Source: Maylandia zebra | Taxonomy: Eukaryota > Chordata > Actinopteri > Cichliformes > Cichlidae | Direction of reading: 5' to 3' | DNA length: 64,000 bases | Assembly (NCBI RefSeq): GCF_041146795.1 | Contig: NC_135181.1 | Span: 42,381,559 to 42,445,558 of the forward strand | In this document: piece by piece, positions 23,601 to 33,462 of the stretch | Position numbering within the stretch: position 1 is the stretch's first letter | Layout of the letters: every line of letters starts with the position of its first letter | Made by a program: the position numbers and the translations under genes | The notes under the pieces: model-generated | The model's database searches: none | The model's input: only the letters and a program-made list of their open reading frames with translations | Told to the model about the DNA's origin: nothing

Positions 23601-26600
23601 ACCCCACTTCCGCCAGTCCCTTTATTGTGGCGGGAATGAACCCTGTATAAGTTCCGGGTCAATCAGCTGCATGTCCCTGCTCCTCTGGCTGCTGTTGTCC
23701 CTGTGGTTGGCGTACTTGTCAGATATCGACAAATTTTACACTACAGACCAGTTGACAGCGTGCAATAACCCGGCCGATTCATTCACCTTTACACTACCTC
23801 ACAATCGACTCAACGGTCAGGTTTCTTTTTTCTCCCGCGATCAGCCCTGATCAGCGCGAGATGGCGAGCCACCCGACCACCGCTACGTTGCGGTAGGAAT
23901 TATGAACCTATGGACTGAATCAAACTGTTGACACATGACCTATCACAGGTCCATGGAACTAAAATAAATCACATACTGGACTACACCTCATCCCACCTCC
24001 TTTTGGAACCCAATAAGCTGTCTTGTATTGTCAACATTATTTTGTTTGTGATATATATGCATTTTTTTTTTGTACATCTGTCTACATATTGTAGATGTAC
24101 AAAAAAAAAAACAAAAAAAAACAAAACAAAAAAAAACCTGTACATCTGTCTACATACATATCCCCCCATGAAAAGAATATCGAGGGAACAGTTTACCCTG
24201 CCCGGGATAGGGTTACCGGGGCCCCGCCCTGGAGCCAGGCCCGGGGAGGGTGCCCGAGGGCGAGCGTCTGGTGGCCGGGCCTTAGTCCATGGGGCCCGGC
24301 CGGGCACAGCCCGAAGAGGAGACATGGGCCCATCCTCCCGCAGGCCCACCACCCGCAGGAGGCGCCATAGGGGTCGGGTGCATTGTGAGCCGGGTGGCGG
24401 CCAGGAGCGGAGGCCCTGGCGGACCGACCCCCGGCTGCCAAGACTGGCAATAGGGACATGGAATGTCACCTCTCTGGTGGGGAAGGAGCCTGAGTTGGTG
24501 CGTGAGGTTGAGAGGTACCGGCTAGATATAGTTGGGCTCACCTCTACGCATTGTCTGGGCTCTGGAACCAGTCTCCTGGAGAGGGGCTGGACTCTGTCTC
24601 AGTCTGGAGTTGCCCCTGGTGAGAGGCGGCGGGCTGGGGTGGGTATTCTTATATCCCCTCGGCTTGCTGCCGGTACGTTGGGGTTTTTCCCGGTGGACGA
24701 GAGGGTTTGTTCCCTGCGCCTTAGGGTCGGGGAACGGGTCCTGACTGTCATCTGCGCTTATGCGCCGAGTGGCAGTTCGGAGTACCCAGCCTTCTTAGAG
24801 TCCCTGGGGGGGGTGCTGGAAGGTGCTCCACCTGGAGACTCTGTTGTCCTGCTGGGAGACTTCAATGCTCACGTGGGTAACGACAGCGAGACCTGGAGGG
24901 GCGTGATTGGGAGGAACGGCCTCCCTGATCTGAACCTGAGCGGTGCTTTGTTATTGGACTTCTGTGCTAATCACAGTTTGGCCATAACGAACACCCTGTT
25001 CGAACATAAGAGTGTCCATAAGTGCACGTGGCACCAGGATGCTCTAGGCCGTAGGTCGATGATCGATTTTGTAATCGTATCACCAGACCTGCGACCATAT
25101 GTTCTGGACACTCGGGTAAAGAGAGGGGCTGAGCTGTCAACTGATCACCACCTGGTGGTGAGTTGGATCAGGTGGCGGGGGAGGACGCTGGACAGACCTG
25201 GTGCACCTAAACGCGTAGTGAGGGTGTGCTGGGAACGTCTAGCAGAGGCCCCAGTCCGCGAGATCTTCAACGCACACCTCCGGCAGAGCTTCAACAGCAT
25301 TCCGAGGGAGACTGGGGACATTGAGTCCGAATGGACCATGTTCAGCGTCTCCATTGCCGAAGCTGCTGCATTGAGCTGCGGCCGCAAGGTGGTTGGTGCC
25401 TGCCGTGGTGGTAATCCCCGAACCAAATGGTGGACACCAGAGGTGAAGGGAGCCACCAGGCTGAAGAAGGAGGCCTATCGGGCTTGGTTAGCCTGTGGGA
25501 CTCCGGAGGCAGCCGACAGGTATCGACAGGCCAAGCGGAATGCGGCTCGGGCAGTGGCTGAAGCAAAAACTCGGGTGTGGGAGGAGTTCGGAGAGGCCAT
25601 GGAAAAAGACTTTCGGACTGCCTCGAAGAGATTCTGGCAAACCGTCAGGCGTCTCAGGAGGGGAAAGCGGTGCTCTACCTGCACTGTGTATAGTGCTGGC
25701 GGAGCGCTGTTGACGTCGACTGAGAAAATTGTCGGGCGGTGGAAGGAATACTTCGAGGACCTCCTTAATCCCACTGACACGTCTTCCGGGGAGGAAGCAG
25801 AGTCTGGGGATGAGGGGTGTGACCCACCAATTTCCGGGGGCGAGGTCACTGAGGCAGTTAAACAACTCCTTGGTGGCAGAGCCCCTGGTGTCGATGAGGT
25901 CCGCCCCGAGTTCCTGAAGGCTCTGGACGTTGTAGGGCTGTCTTGGTTGACACGTCTCTGCAATGTTGCATGGAGATCAGGGGCAGTACCTGTGGACTGG
26001 CAGACCGGGGTGGTGGTCCCCATCTTCAAGAAGGGGGACCGGAGGGTGTGTTCCAACTACAGGGGGATCACACTCCTCAGCCTCCCCGGGAAAGTCTATG
26101 CCAGGGTGCTGGAGAGGAGGGTTCGTCCGCTAGTCGAACCTCGGATACAGGAGGAACAATGCGGTTTTCGTCCGGGTCGCGGAACACTGGACCAGCTCTT
26201 TGTCCTCTCGAGGATACTTGAGGGTGCATGGGAGTTTGCCCAACCAGTCTACATGTGTTTTGTGGACCTGGAGAAGGCATTCGACCGTGTCCCTCGGGGC
26301 GTCCTGTGGGAGGTGTTGCGCGAGTATGGGGTGTCTGGCCCATTGCTACGGGCCATTCAATCCCTATACAACCGTTGCAAGAGCTTGGTTCGCATTGCCG
26401 GCAATAAGTCGGACTCGTTCCCGGTGGGTGATGGGCTCCGCCAGGGCTGCCCTTTGTCTCCGGTTCTGTTCATAATTTTTATGGACAGGATTTCTAGGCG
26501 CAGCCAAGTGGCGGAGGGCTTTCGCTTTGGTGGCCTCAGAATCTCATCTCTGATTTTTGCGGATGATGTGGTTCTGTTGGCTTCATCGGGTGAGGGCCTC

Positions 26601-29600
26601 CAGCTCGCACTGGAGCGGTTCGCAGCCGAGTGTAACGCAGCGGGAATGAGGATCAGCACCTCCAAATCTGAGGCCATGGTTCTCAGCCGGAAAAGGGTGG
26701 AGTGCCCACTCCGGGTCGGGGATGAGTTCCTGCAACAAGTGGAGGAGTTCAAGTATATCGGGGTCTTGTTCGCGAGTGATGGGAGAAGGGAGCTGGAGAT
26801 CGACAGACGGATTGGGGCTGCGGCTGCAGTAATGCGGACGCTGCACCGGTCAGTCGTGGTGAAGAGGGAGCTGAGTGTAAAAGCGAAGCTCTCAATTTAC
26901 CGGTCGATCTACGTCCCTACCCTCACCTATGGCCACGAGCTGTGGGTAGTGACCGAAAGAACGAGATCGCGGATACAAGCGGCGGAAATGAGCTTCCTCC
27001 GAAGGGTGGCTGGCCTCTCCCTTAGAGATAGGGTGAGAAGTTCGGCCATCCGGGAGGGGCTTAGAGTAGAGCAGCTGCTGCTCCACATCGAAAGGAGCCA
27101 GCTGAGGTGGTTCGGGCATCTGGCAAGGATGCCCCCTGGGCGCCTCCTGGGCGAGGTGTTCCAGGCATGTCCCACCGGGAGGAGGCCCCGGGGCAGACCC
27201 AGGACACGCTGGAGAGATTATATCTCTCGGCTGGCCTGGGAACGCCTTGGTATTCCCCCGGACAAGCTGGAGGAGGTGGCTGGGGAGAGGGAGGTCTGGA
27301 CCTCTTTGCTTAGGCTGCTACCCCCGCGACCCGACCTCGGATAAGCGGATGAAGATGGATGGATGGATGGATGTCTACATATTCCTCATAACAAACATAA
27401 TACATATATTTTGAGCTCGACTTTGATTTCCTGTGTTTTATTCACACCCTCAGGCTCCATAGTCGAAACTTATTCTGATAGCTCATTGTCTATGAGGCTG
27501 CAGTCAGGCGCCCTGGTCCTTTAACCGTGTTACATTTGGCTGGGGGCTGGAAAGCTGCAGCCGTGAAAGTATAAGGTACAACAACTGGTAATAAAGGTGT
27601 GAAGAATGTGATCAAGCTCATCATTCGTATCCCACAATACCTCAAATAAATTATAAGCTAAAACATGTTATCAGCAGCAGCTATGGACCATCAATTTAAA
27701 ACAAAACTCAATGACTGTATTTTAAAAATAAAATGAGAAGTATGTCCTTGCTTACAGAGCTTTGTTGGAGGCTTTGACCACTGGCAGCAACCTCAGAAGA
27801 GCCTCCTCTGAAGCAGAGTATTTCTTCAGGTCAAACACATCCAGATCTTTTTCTGATGATAGTAAGATGAAGACCAGAGCTGACCACTGAGTAGGAGACA
27901 GTTTATCTGTGGAGAGACTTCCTGATCTCAGGGACTGTTGGATCTCCTCCACTAGAGAACGATCATTCAGTTCATTCAGACAGTGGATCAGATTGATGCT
28001 TTTCTCTGCAGACAGATTCTCACTGAGCTTCTCCTTGATGTACTGGACTGTTTCCTGATTGTTCTGTGAGCTACTTCCTGTCTGCGTCAGCAGACCTCGT
28101 AAGACAGTCTGACTGGTCTGCAGTGAAAGACCCAGGAGGAAGCGGAGGAACAAGTCCAGGTGTCCATTTGGACTCTGTAAGGCCTTGTTCGCAGCAGTCT
28201 GGTGGAGAGATTGAAGTTTTGGTGTGTTAAATAATTTAAACCACCAGGAGGTTGTTTCTTCCAGCAGATTGAGTCCAGAGTTGATGAAGGTCAGATGGAC
28301 ATGAAGAGCAGCCAGAAACTCCTGAACACTCAGATGGATGAAGCAGAACACCTTGTCCTGGTACAGTCCTCTCTCCTCTTTAAATATCTGTGTGAACACT
28401 CCTGAGTACACTGAGGCTGCTCTGATATTGATGCCACACTCTGTCAGGTCTGATTCATAGAAGATCAGGTTTCCTTTCTGCAGCTGATCAAAAGCCAGTT
28501 TTCCCAGAGACTCAATCATCTTTCTGCTCTCTGGACTCCAGTGTGGGTCTGTCTCAGCTCCTCCATCATACTTGACCCTCTTCACTTTGGCCTGAACCAC
28601 CAGGAAGTGGATGTACATCTCAGTCAGGGTCTTGGGCAGCTGTCCTCCCTCTCTGGTTTCCAGCACATCCTCCAGAACTGTAGCAGTGATCCAGCAGAAG
28701 ACTGGGATGTGACACATGATGTGGAGGCTTCGTGATGTCTTGATGTGGGAGATGATCCTGCTGGCCTGCTCCTCATCTCTGAATCTCTTCCTGAAGTACT
28801 CTTCCTTCTGTGGGTCAGTGAACCCTTTGACCTCTGTCACCATGCCAACACAGACAGGAGGGATCTGATTGGCTGCTGCAGGTCGTGTGGTTATCCAGAG
28901 GCGAGCAGAGGGAAGCAGTTTCCCCCTGATGAGGTTTATCAGCAGCACATCCACTGAGGTGGACTTTCTAGGGTCAGTTAGGATTGTAGTTTTGTGGAAG
29001 TCCAGAGGAAGTCGACACTCATCCAGACCATCAAAGATGAACACAACCTGGAAGTCTTCAAAGCTGCAGATTCCTGCTTCTTTGGTTTCGGTAAAGAAGT
29101 GATGAACAAGTTGCACCAAGCTGAACTTTTCCTCTTTCAGCACATTCAGCTCTCTGAAAGTGAATGGAAATATGAACTGGATGTCCTGGTTGGCTTTGTC
29201 TTCAGCCCAGTCCAGGCTGTATTTCTGTGTTAAGACTGTTTTCCCAATGCCAGCCACTCCCTTTGTCAGCACAGTTCTGATTGGTTCATCTCTTCCAGGT
29301 GAGGCTTTAAAGATGTCTTCTTGTCTGATGGTTGTTTCTGGTCTGTCTGGTTTCCTGGATGCTGTTTCAATCTGTCTGACCTCATGTTCATCATTGACCT
29401 CTGCAGTCCCTCCCTCTGTGATGTAGAGCTCTGTGTAGATCTGATTCAGAAGGGTTGGGTTTCCTGCTTTAGCGATCCCCTCAAACACACACTGGAACTT
29501 CTTCTTTAGTTTTGATTTGAAGTTAATCTGACACTTCTGAAGAGCCTCTAAATGAATAAAAGAAGAGAGGTTTAATGTTTTAATGTTTCTGTCAATGGCC

Positions 29601-30494
29601 AGAAACATTAAAAGCATTACTACCTGGCCCGAAGGTCCCGAAGCTTCAGTAGTTGCAAATACATTACAAATTTGTTTAATATGTGCGTTGAAGGACATAT
29701 CTTGGTCAAAAATGACTCCAAGGTTCCTCACAGCGTTACTGGAGGCCAAGGTAATGCCATCCAGAGTACGCATCTGGTTAGATACCATATTTCTAAGATT
29801 TTCAGGGCCGAGTACAATAACCTCAGTTTGATCTGAATTAAGAAGCAGAAAGTTAGCGGCCATCCAGGTCTTTATGTCTTTAAGACATTCCTGCAGTTTA
29901 ACTCATTGGTGTGTGTTATCTGGCTTCATGGACAGATAGAGCTGGGTGTCATCTGCATAGCAGTGTAAATGTATGCTATGTCTTCTAATGATACTGCCTA
30001 AGGGAAGCATGTATAATGTAAACAGAATTGGTCCTAGCACTGAACCCTGTGGAACTCCATAATTAACCTCAGTGTGTGAAGAGGACTCTCCATTTACATG
30101 CACAAACTGGAGTCTATTAAATAGATATGATACAAACCACTGCAGCATGCTCTTATCCCTCTAATAGAAGATTATTGATTGATTATTGAGAAGATGCCAT
30201 CAACCTCACCGTGCTTAGCTGATGGACCGGAGCATAAACCCAGCTGAGAGGAGAGAGTTGGATCTCTGGTCTGAAGATGTCTGATCATTATGCCGCTGGC
30301 TTTGTCTCCTTTCTTCTTCACTGCGTCAATGATACAGCGTGCCTTATCTGCTGTAACCCGGTTCTTCTCCATAATGCTCTCTTTCTCCAAATCATTAAAC
30401 ACACCTTCTGCAACCAGGGCCTCGAGGAGCTGTATGAGGATTTCTTTTGACACCCTCGACACAAACTCTGTCCGCATTTTCCCAAGCTTCTCCT
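11146..30494 (-). CDS. CARD-FISNA-NACHT-LRR-B30.2 NLR receptor gene (six exons)
   Basis: Exons on the minus strand: 30494-30240 (CARD), 29547-27756 (FISNA-NACHT), 18183-18010 and 14604-14431 (LRR), 11888-11842 (linker), 11687-11146 (PRY-SPRY, ending in TGA). Every internal boundary has AG/GT and every junction keeps frame (phases 1, 2, 2, 2 and 1 in order), giving about 988 residues from the Met in the CARD exon. This is the teleost NLRC3-like/NLR-C family: cytosolic sensors in which NACHT binds nucleotide, LRR and B30.2 face the ligand, and CARD recruits a caspase or adaptor. The CARD exon opens with two bases of a split codon, so an upstream exon is expected. Introns are packed with transposons, two of which sit between CARD and NACHT or next to exons. 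Function is inferred from family. Confidence 0.82.
11842..11888 (-). CDS. NLR 47-bp linker exon
   Basis: Minus strand: acceptor TTTCAG, then a small exon encoding [15 protein letters not shown], then donor GTAAGT. The length (1+45+1) bridges the phase between the last LRR exon and the PRY-SPRY exon exactly. Fish NLRs commonly have a short GGE..LKPGLRKY-type linker at this place. It is too short to be found by ORF length and is supported by motif, splice sites and phase together. Confidence 0.8.
12020..14390 (+). mobile_element. L2-like LINE, internally deleted
   Basis: The plus strand carries the end of an apurinic endonuclease domain ([15 protein letters not shown]; 12017-12700), then RT pieces ([15 protein letters not shown] and [10 protein letters not shown], 13693-13938; KTEVIVL and [18 protein letters not shown], 13978-14200). 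Frames are broken by indels. Relative to the copy at 32097-33298 about 250 bp are missing near 13108, and another insertion (12703-12965) splits the endonuclease/RT linker. It lies in the intron between the linker exon and the last LRR exon of the NLR gene, antisense to that gene. Confidence 0.85.
12703..12965 (+). mobile_element. LTR-like insertion in the L2 copy
   Basis: Comparison with the sister L2 copy (32173-32200) shows extra sequence between GTAGCTCC and AAAACTAAGG. It begins near TGTGGTTAC and ends near CGTAACA, with AATAAA at about 12857. The TG..CA ends and polyadenylation signal suggest a solo LTR, but I found no clean target duplication, so the boundaries are approximate. Confidence 0.35.
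14431..14604 (-). CDS. NLR leucine-rich-repeat exon (distal)
   Basis: 174-bp minus-strand exon, acceptor CTTCCTGCAG, donor GTATGG after CTCAG. It encodes two LRR units including TSLVSAL and [15 protein letters not shown]. 174 bp (58 codons) is the usual LRR exon size in vertebrate NLRs, and the entry and exit phases match those of the neighbouring exons. Confidence 0.88.
14605..16275. other. NLR intron with repeat remnants
   Basis: About 1.7 kb. It contains the end of a DNA transposon (14754-15169), a GC-rich stretch (15300-15510) with no recognised gene, pyrimidine tracts near 15730-15830, and near 15990-16055 a segment resembling the LINE 3' end at 37050-37100 (shared CCGCAGGGG followed by a T run). 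No exon was recognised. Confidence 0.4.
14754..15169 (+). mobile_element. Truncated DNA transposon 3' end
   Basis: Starts in a broken frame resembling a transposase C-terminus ([12 protein letters not shown] with stops nearby) and ends CTGCACTCCCTG followed by TA. The family of repeats ending TTGCCTAATAATTCTGCACTCCCTG is common in fish genomes and uses TA target sites; no left end is present. Confidence 0.45.
16276..17879 (+). mobile_element. Tc1/mariner element, copy 1
   Basis: 1604 bp, flanked by TA on both sides (16274-16275, 17880-17881). The terminal inverted repeats begin CAGTGGGGCAAAAAAG and extend about 200 bp each. Within each arm the core AAGTATTTAGTCA recurs as AAGTATTTGGTCA, giving the IR/DR layout known from Sleeping Beauty-type elements. 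It contains one full transposase frame and sits in the intron between the two LRR exons of the NLR gene. Confidence 0.96.
16641..17663 (+). CDS. Tc1 transposase (DD34E), copy 1
   Basis: 340 residues, the normal length for Tc1 transposases. Two N-terminal helix-turn-helix regions (about residues 20-50 and 84-115), a GRPR-like basic link (RSGAPRK, 58-63) and a nuclear-localisation-like basic region are followed by the catalytic DDE core with D153 (SDETK), D244 (HDNDPKH) and E279 (NPIEN), spacing DD34E. Residues 150-151 read IC where the sister copy and the family usually have a tryptophan before SDETK, so activity of this copy is less certain. It would cut and paste at TA sites in the nucleus. 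Confidence 0.95.
   Translation: MAKTKELSKDTRKSIVDLHQTGKSESTIGKQLGVKKSTVGAIIRKWKTYKTTDNLPRSGAPRKISSRGVKMIMRTVSKDPRTTRGDLVNDLQRAGTKVTKVTISNTLQRQGIKSRSARRVPLLKPVHVQARLKFAREHMDDTAEDWENVICSDETKVELFGINSTRRVWRKKNTELHPKNTIPTVKHGGGNIMLWGCFSAKGTGRLIRVKDRMNGAMYREILSQNLLPSVRTLKMKRGWVFQHDNDPKHTARATKEWLRKKHLKVLEWPSQSPDLNPIENLWRELKVHVARRQPQNITALEKICMEEWAKIPATVCANLVKTYSKCLTSVIANKGYVTKY
18010..18183 (-). CDS. NLR leucine-rich-repeat exon (proximal)
   Basis: 174-bp minus-strand exon with acceptor TTTCTTTAG and donor GTTAGG. Encodes [15 protein letters not shown] and [15 protein letters not shown], typical fish NLR LRR units. The first base completes the split leucine codon left by the NACHT exon, and the exit phase matches the next LRR exon. 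Confidence 0.9.
18451..22002. mobile_element. Large element with 24-bp perfect terminal inverted repeats
   Basis: The 24 bases at 18451-18474 (TGACTGTAGAAAACATGG...) are the exact reverse complement of 21979-22002. Between them lie a hAT fragment and about 2.5 kb of non-coding sequence without a transposase of its own, so this looks like a non-autonomous DNA transposon enlarged by later insertions. I could not find an unambiguous target duplication. Confidence 0.55.
18875..19440 (+). mobile_element. hAT transposon left end with BED-finger remnant
   Basis: The terminal motif CAGAGATGGGCAGTAACGC followed by alternating GTTAC/GTAAC blocks is typical of a fish hAT left end. Downstream, 19150-19260 encodes the start of a BED-type zinc finger (SLCGKK-like, then STKYAATGM) with stops. 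No matching right end was found, so it is truncated. Confidence 0.6.
19441..22069. other. NLR intron, mostly unassigned
   Basis: AT-rich, no exon or intact gene seen. Around 19640-20210 an AATAAA-type signal (about 20000) in a region starting TGTCTCATCC could be an LTR remnant, but I found no repeat pair or target duplication. The right end of the 24-bp inverted-repeat element lies at 21979-22002. Confidence 0.35.
22070..22950. mobile_element. Rex3-like LINE with 5' inversion (twin priming)
   Basis: 22070 to about 22610 is the 5' part of a Rex3/RTE-like LINE on the minus strand (its ATGGAAT and SLVGKEPEL coding region and upstream leader). From about 22610 to 22950 the plus strand carries the RT C-terminus of the same family ([12 protein letters not shown] to the [12 protein letters not shown] end). 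The inverted 5' start abuts the 3' part, the arrangement produced by twin priming. Frames are broken. Confidence 0.75.
22951..24156. other. Unassigned GC-rich intron segment
   Basis: About 1.2 kb between two Rex3 copies. 23080-23560 is GC-rich with open but unrecognised frames; a repeat fragment is likely but I cannot name it. At 24062-24110 a run of T, GTACATCT, a short spacer, AGATGTAC and a run of A form an AT-rich hairpin. The block TGTACATCTGTCTACATA occurs at 24071 and again near 24140. Confidence 0.35.
24157..27371 (+). mobile_element. Rex3/RTE-like LINE, coding-complete
   Basis: Flanked by a 10-bp target duplication TGTCTACATA (24147-24156 and 27372-27381). The 3' end is the tetranucleotide tail (GGAT/GATG)n at about 27350-27371, as known for Rex3. 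The element lacks most of the 5' leader seen in the twin-primed copy at 22070-22610 but retains the whole endonuclease and RT frame. It lies in the NLR intron upstream of the LRR exons, antisense to the gene. Confidence 0.85.
24168..27344 (+). CDS. Rex3-like ORF: AP endonuclease plus reverse transcriptase
   Basis: About 1058 codons from the first in-frame ATG inside the element (24168); codons further upstream belong to the flank. The apurinic-like endonuclease shows GTWNVTSL (about 24450), [10 protein letters not shown] (about 24850) and STDHHLV (about 25138). RT motifs follow: [33 protein letters not shown] and FADD (about 26556), then a basic C-terminal domain ([12 protein letters not shown]). 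It nicks target DNA and primes reverse transcription there. No stop or frameshift was seen. In many relatives the endonuclease motif after GL is E-containing; here it reads GLTSTH. Confidence 0.9.
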   Translation: MKRISREQFTLPGIGLPGPRPGARPGEGARGRASGGRALVHGARPGTARRGDMGPSSRRPTTRRRRHRGRVHCEPGGGQERRPWRTDPRLPRLAIGTWNVTSLVGKEPELVREVERYRLDIVGLTSTHCLGSGTSLLERGWTLSQSGVAPGERRRAGVGILISPRLAAGTLGFFPVDERVCSLRLRVGERVLTVICAYAPSGSSEYPAFLESLGGVLEGAPPGDSVVLLGDFNAHVGNDSETWRGVIGRNGLPDLNLSGALLLDFCANHSLAITNTLFEHKSVHKCTWHQDALGRRSMIDFVIVSPDLRPYVLDTRVKRGAELSTDHHLVVSWIRWRGRTLDRPGAPKRVVRVCWERLAEAPVREIFNAHLRQSFNSIPRETGDIESEWTMFSVSIAEAAALSCGRKVVGACRGGNPRTKWWTPEVKGATRLKKEAYRAWLACGTPEAADRYRQAKRNAARAVAEAKTRVWEEFGEAMEKDFRTASKRFWQTVRRLRRGKRCSTCTVYSAGGALLTSTEKIVGRWKEYFEDLLNPTDTSSGEEAESGDEGCDPPISGGEVTEAVKQLLGGRAPGVDEVRPEFLKALDVVGLSWLTRLCNVAWRSGAVPVDWQTGVVVPIFKKGDRRVCSNYRGITLLSLPGKVYARVLERRVRPLVEPRIQEEQCGFRPGRGTLDQLFVLSRILEGAWEFAQPVYMCFVDLEKAFDRVPRGVLWEVLREYGVSGPLLRAIQSLYNRCKSLVRIAGNKSDSFPVGDGLRQGCPLSPVLFIIFMDRISRRSQVAEGFRFGGLRISSLIFADDVVLLASSGEGLQLALERFAAECNAAGMRISTSKSEAMVLSRKRVECPLRVGDEFLQQVEEFKYIGVLFASDGRRELEIDRRIGAAAAVMRTLHRSVVVKRELSVKAKLSIYRSIYVPTLTYGHELWVVTERTRSRIQAAEMSFLRRVAGLSLRDRVRSSAIREGLRVEQLLLHIERSQLRWFGHLARMPPGRLLGEVFQACPTGRRPRGRPRTRWRDYISRLAWERLGIPPDKLEEVAGEREVWTSLLRLLPPRPDLG
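27756..29547 (-). CDS. NLR FISNA-NACHT exon
   Basis: 1792-bp minus-strand exon, acceptor TTCATTTAG, donor CTCT/GTAAGC. It opens with a FISNA domain ([23 protein letters not shown]), then NACHT: Walker A GVAGIGKT (about 29237-29262), Walker [10 protein letters not shown] (about 29020-29046), a sensor-like TTRPAA, winged-helix and HD2 segments ([25 protein letters not shown]). The nucleotide-binding motifs are intact. The open frame continues upstream to 29863, but that part is an L2 fragment and should not be read as the receptor's N-terminus. Confidence 0.93.
29670..30150 (-). mobile_element. L2-like LINE fragment in the NLR intron
   Basis: The minus strand encodes L2 RT pieces ([15 protein letters not shown] and [10 protein letters not shown]; then [13 protein letters not shown] and [14 protein letters not shown]). 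Both ends are truncated. By chance the last piece stays open into the NACHT exon, which makes a misleading fused frame. It is in sense orientation within the CARD-NACHT intron (about 690 bp). Confidence 0.85.
30240..30494 (-). CDS. NLR CARD exon
   Basis: 255-bp minus-strand exon, acceptor CTTCCTGTAG, donor CTGG/GTTTAT. It encodes a death-fold CARD ([64 protein letters not shown]). It enters and leaves in the same phase, so the exon can be skipped or inserted without a frameshift, and joining it to the NACHT exon restores a glutamate codon. CARDs pair with caspase-1-like or ASC-type partners. The donor is weaker than consensus but phase supports it. Confidence 0.88.
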
Positions 30495-30799
30495 CTACAG
30501 GAAGGAGACATAAACATGCATCACACTCAGAAATCTGCACACATTGAATATGAGCCACTGATCACTCACTCTTCAATATGAGTGAACTCTGGTAACATTT
30601 CTTAACTCCCCACATGTCCTAAATTTGTTTCCCTGTGATTTATTTACTGCTTCCTGACCAGTTGCTCAAAACTTCGTAGCAACTTTAGAGTCAAGCATTT
30701 TCTGGTTAAAGTGAACAACTGTGAGGGGCCGAATAAGAAAAGACTGATTATTTTTAGACCTTAGACCTTTTATCATCATTGTGCGGTTTCTTGCACAGG

Positions 30800-31485
30800 G
30801 AAGTCAAAGGAGCTTGCAAAGAAAAGCGTCTGGACTTCTTTAAGTTGCTTGAAGACGTTTCACCTCTCATCCGAGAAGCTTCTTCAGTTCTAAGGTCAAA
30901 TGGTGGAGAGTCCCAGATATAAACCTAGTGGGAGTTTCCCCCCACAGAGGGACAAAAGGACCCCCTGATGATCCTCTAATCGCCTGAGCCAAGGTGAGAA
31001 ACTGGGTGTGGGTCCCAATCAGCCAGAGTTTCGGGTGTGTTCATTGTGAAACCTGGCCCCACCTTATCATGCGAATTCCTGAGGTCAGCTGGCCCAGGAT
31101 GTGAGTGGGCGTTAAGGCGTCTGGGAAGGATCTCAAAACTGGATTATAGATGGCAGAGAGTTGGTGTCGTAAACCCCGCCTCTGTTCAAAGATGGTCGCT
31201 CACAGTGGACATAGATGGCTTCTTTCACTCCTCTTTCAAACCATCTGTCCTCTCTGTCCAAAATGTGAACATTGGCATCCTCGAAAGAGTGTCCTTTATC
31301 CTTAAGATGCAGATGGACTGCTGAGTCTTGTCCTGTGGAGGTGGCTCTTCTGTGTTCTTCTGTTCTTCTTCTGTGCCACCATCTTTGACCGTAGAACTGA
31401 AGAAGCTTCTCGGATGAGAGGTGAAAGGTCTTCAAGCAACTTAAAGAAGTCCAGATGCTTTTCTTTGCAAGCTCCTTTGACTACG
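30800..31485 (-). mobile_element. Penelope-like element fragment (GIY-YIG end)
   Basis: The minus-strand frame near 31133-31330 has the Penelope GIY-YIG C-terminal hallmarks: SAVHLHLKDKGHSFED, DREDRWFERGVKEAIYV (with the catalytic-type glutamate) and PSLNRGG. It is flanked by inverted copies of about 90 bp (30800-30890 and 31394-31485) containing TCTCATCCGAGAAGCTTCTTCAG, as seen in Penelope pseudo-LTRs. RT domain absent. Confidence 0.7.
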
Positions 31486-31544
31486 ATGACCTGGATGACT
31501 GAGAACCTTCACAGACATCTTGCACAGGGAAATTAGGTAGCTGG

Positions 31545-31740
31545 AACACAAAGCGCTTTTCTAGTCCCTAAGGACCCCAAAGCGCTTCACACTACATTCA
31601 GTCATTCACCCATTCACACACTGGTGATGGCAGCTACATTGTAGCCACAGCTGCCCTGGGGCGCACTGACAGAGGCGAGGCTGCCGGACACTGGCGCCAC
31701 CGGGCCCTCTGACCACCACCAGTAGGCAAACATGGGGTTA
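31545..31740. repeat. Interspersed repeat, copy 1
   Basis: Shares with 50718-51020 the series GCTTTTCTAG, CATTCACACACTGGTG, TAGCCACAGCTGC and CACCAGTAGGC in the same order. This is a dispersed fish repeat with no coding capacity; class not resolved. Confidence 0.6.
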
Positions 31741-32096
31741 GTATCTTGCCCAAGGATATTTGGCATCTATACATATATGTGAGTAAACTATATACATGGT
31801 GTATGTGTAGAAACATTGAAACAGAAACTTTGTGGGGCTGTATACAAGGGCAGTTATATAATATAATAAATAAATAAGGGTGGAGGGGCTATGGTCATTT
31901 AGGGTGGGGATGGTAATTCCACTGAGACCAAAATATTGTATATGGGATGGCAGCAAAATAGTTGATCAATAGCAAAATATAGAAGAAAAACACACAGTTT
32001 AAATTCTGACAACGTCTCAAGAGTAAAGAGCTTTCTGTGAAAGGCTGGATTTTAGGTTGTAATTATATTAATGGAGCAGATTCAAACTCACAATGA

Positions 32097-33298
32097 GCAG
32101 CTACCTGAACGCTACTCCAACAGAGATCAGTTATCTTGTTAATAATTTTGCCTCCTCACTATGTACAACTCTGGATACTGTAGCTCCTGTGAAAACGAAG
32201 GCCTCTAATCAGAAGTACCTGACTCCGTGGTATAATTCTCAAACACGTAGCCTAAAGCAGATGACTCGTAAGCTGGAGAGGAAACGGCGTGTCACAAATT
32301 TAGAGGATCATCATTTAGCCTGGAGAAATAGTTTGCTGCTTTATAAGAAAGCCCTCCGCAAAGCCAGAACATCTTACTATTCATCACTGATTGAAGAAAA
32401 TAAGAACAACCCCAGGTTTCTCTTCAGCACTGTAGCCAGGCTGACAAACAGTCAGAGCTCTTTTGAGCCAACCATCCCTTTAACGCTAACTAGTAATGAC
32501 TTCATGAACTTCTTCACAAATAAAATTTTAACCTTTAGAGAAAAATTCAAAATCATCTCACAGATGTAACATTATCTACACATACTTTCAGTACCATTGA
32601 TATTCATTTATGTCATGATTCGGCTGTGTGGCAGGCAGGAAGTGGACCCAAAAGCAAGCTCACAGAGGCAGGAATGAACTCAAAACACAGCTTTTATTGC
32701 TGGAGGGAAACGGCGAAACAAACTGATAAGAAACTACACTGGGAAGCAACACACTAGCACACAGAGAAACACATGGCCATGAATGAGGGAGAATGCGACA
32801 CCGAACAGAGGGAGACGCAGACATAAATAAACAGAGGTTTAACGAGAGAAGTGGGAGCACACGGGGAACACAGCAGACACAGATAATCGTAACGAGACAG
32901 GGCAGGAGTGAACACAACATGACGCATACTGACGAGAGACTGTCAAAGTAAAACAGGAAGTACACAGAGGTTCAGACAGGAGGAGAGAGAGAGAGAGCAC
33001 AGACATAACGGGCTGGGTAAAACATTGAATGAAACACAAGGAGGGGAGACGAGGGCTCACAGATACATAGGGCACACAGGGGGTAAAAGGCACAAGGGGA
33101 AATCAAATAAGGAACAACTGAACAGAGCAACCCAGGAACCATGGCCTAAATGAAGAACAAAATACAAGAATACATGAAAACTAAGAATGCTGGGCCAACA
33201 TGGCCTAGGATCATGACATTTAGATGCTTTTTCTCCAATTGATCTTTCTGAGTTAACTTCAGTAATTACTTCCTCCAAACCATCAATGTGTCTTTTAG
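32097..33298 (+). mobile_element. L2-like LINE fragment with nested solo LTR
   Basis: 32097-32569 encodes the endonuclease-RT linker of an L2 element ([35 protein letters not shown]). The sequence then stops at TTCATTTA, is interrupted by a solo LTR (32611-33218) and resumes in register at 33219. The uninterrupted sister sequence is at 13150-13200. Confidence 0.85.
32611..33218 (-). repeat. Solo LTR
   Basis: TGTCATG..CATGACA ends, flanked by TTTA (or ATTTA, one base ambiguous) on both sides. The minus strand has AATAAA near its 3' part. Same family as the LTRs at 10271, 43297 and 51252. The empty-site sequence is readable in the L2 copy at 13150-13200. Confidence 0.8.
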
Positions 33299-33462
33299 TG
33301 TCATGGCAAAAGGGATGAGCCGTGTGAGAAAAATAAAGGAGGATCCATGTTTAGAAGGGTTAAAGAAATCTGAGCTGGCAGCAAATACTTCATGAACGTG
33401 CACACTGTCCGTTGTTCAGCTGCCGTTTGTCTCTGAACTGAAGCTTCGGACATGCACACCTA

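Noticed and set aside
23928-24167. First 80 codons of the long Rex3 frame
   Set aside because: They lie outside the target duplication, in flanking sequence with poly-T/poly-A tracts.
29548-29863. N-terminal extension of the NACHT frame
   Set aside because: It is L2 RT sequence left of a good splice acceptor; the CARD exon joins in phase instead.
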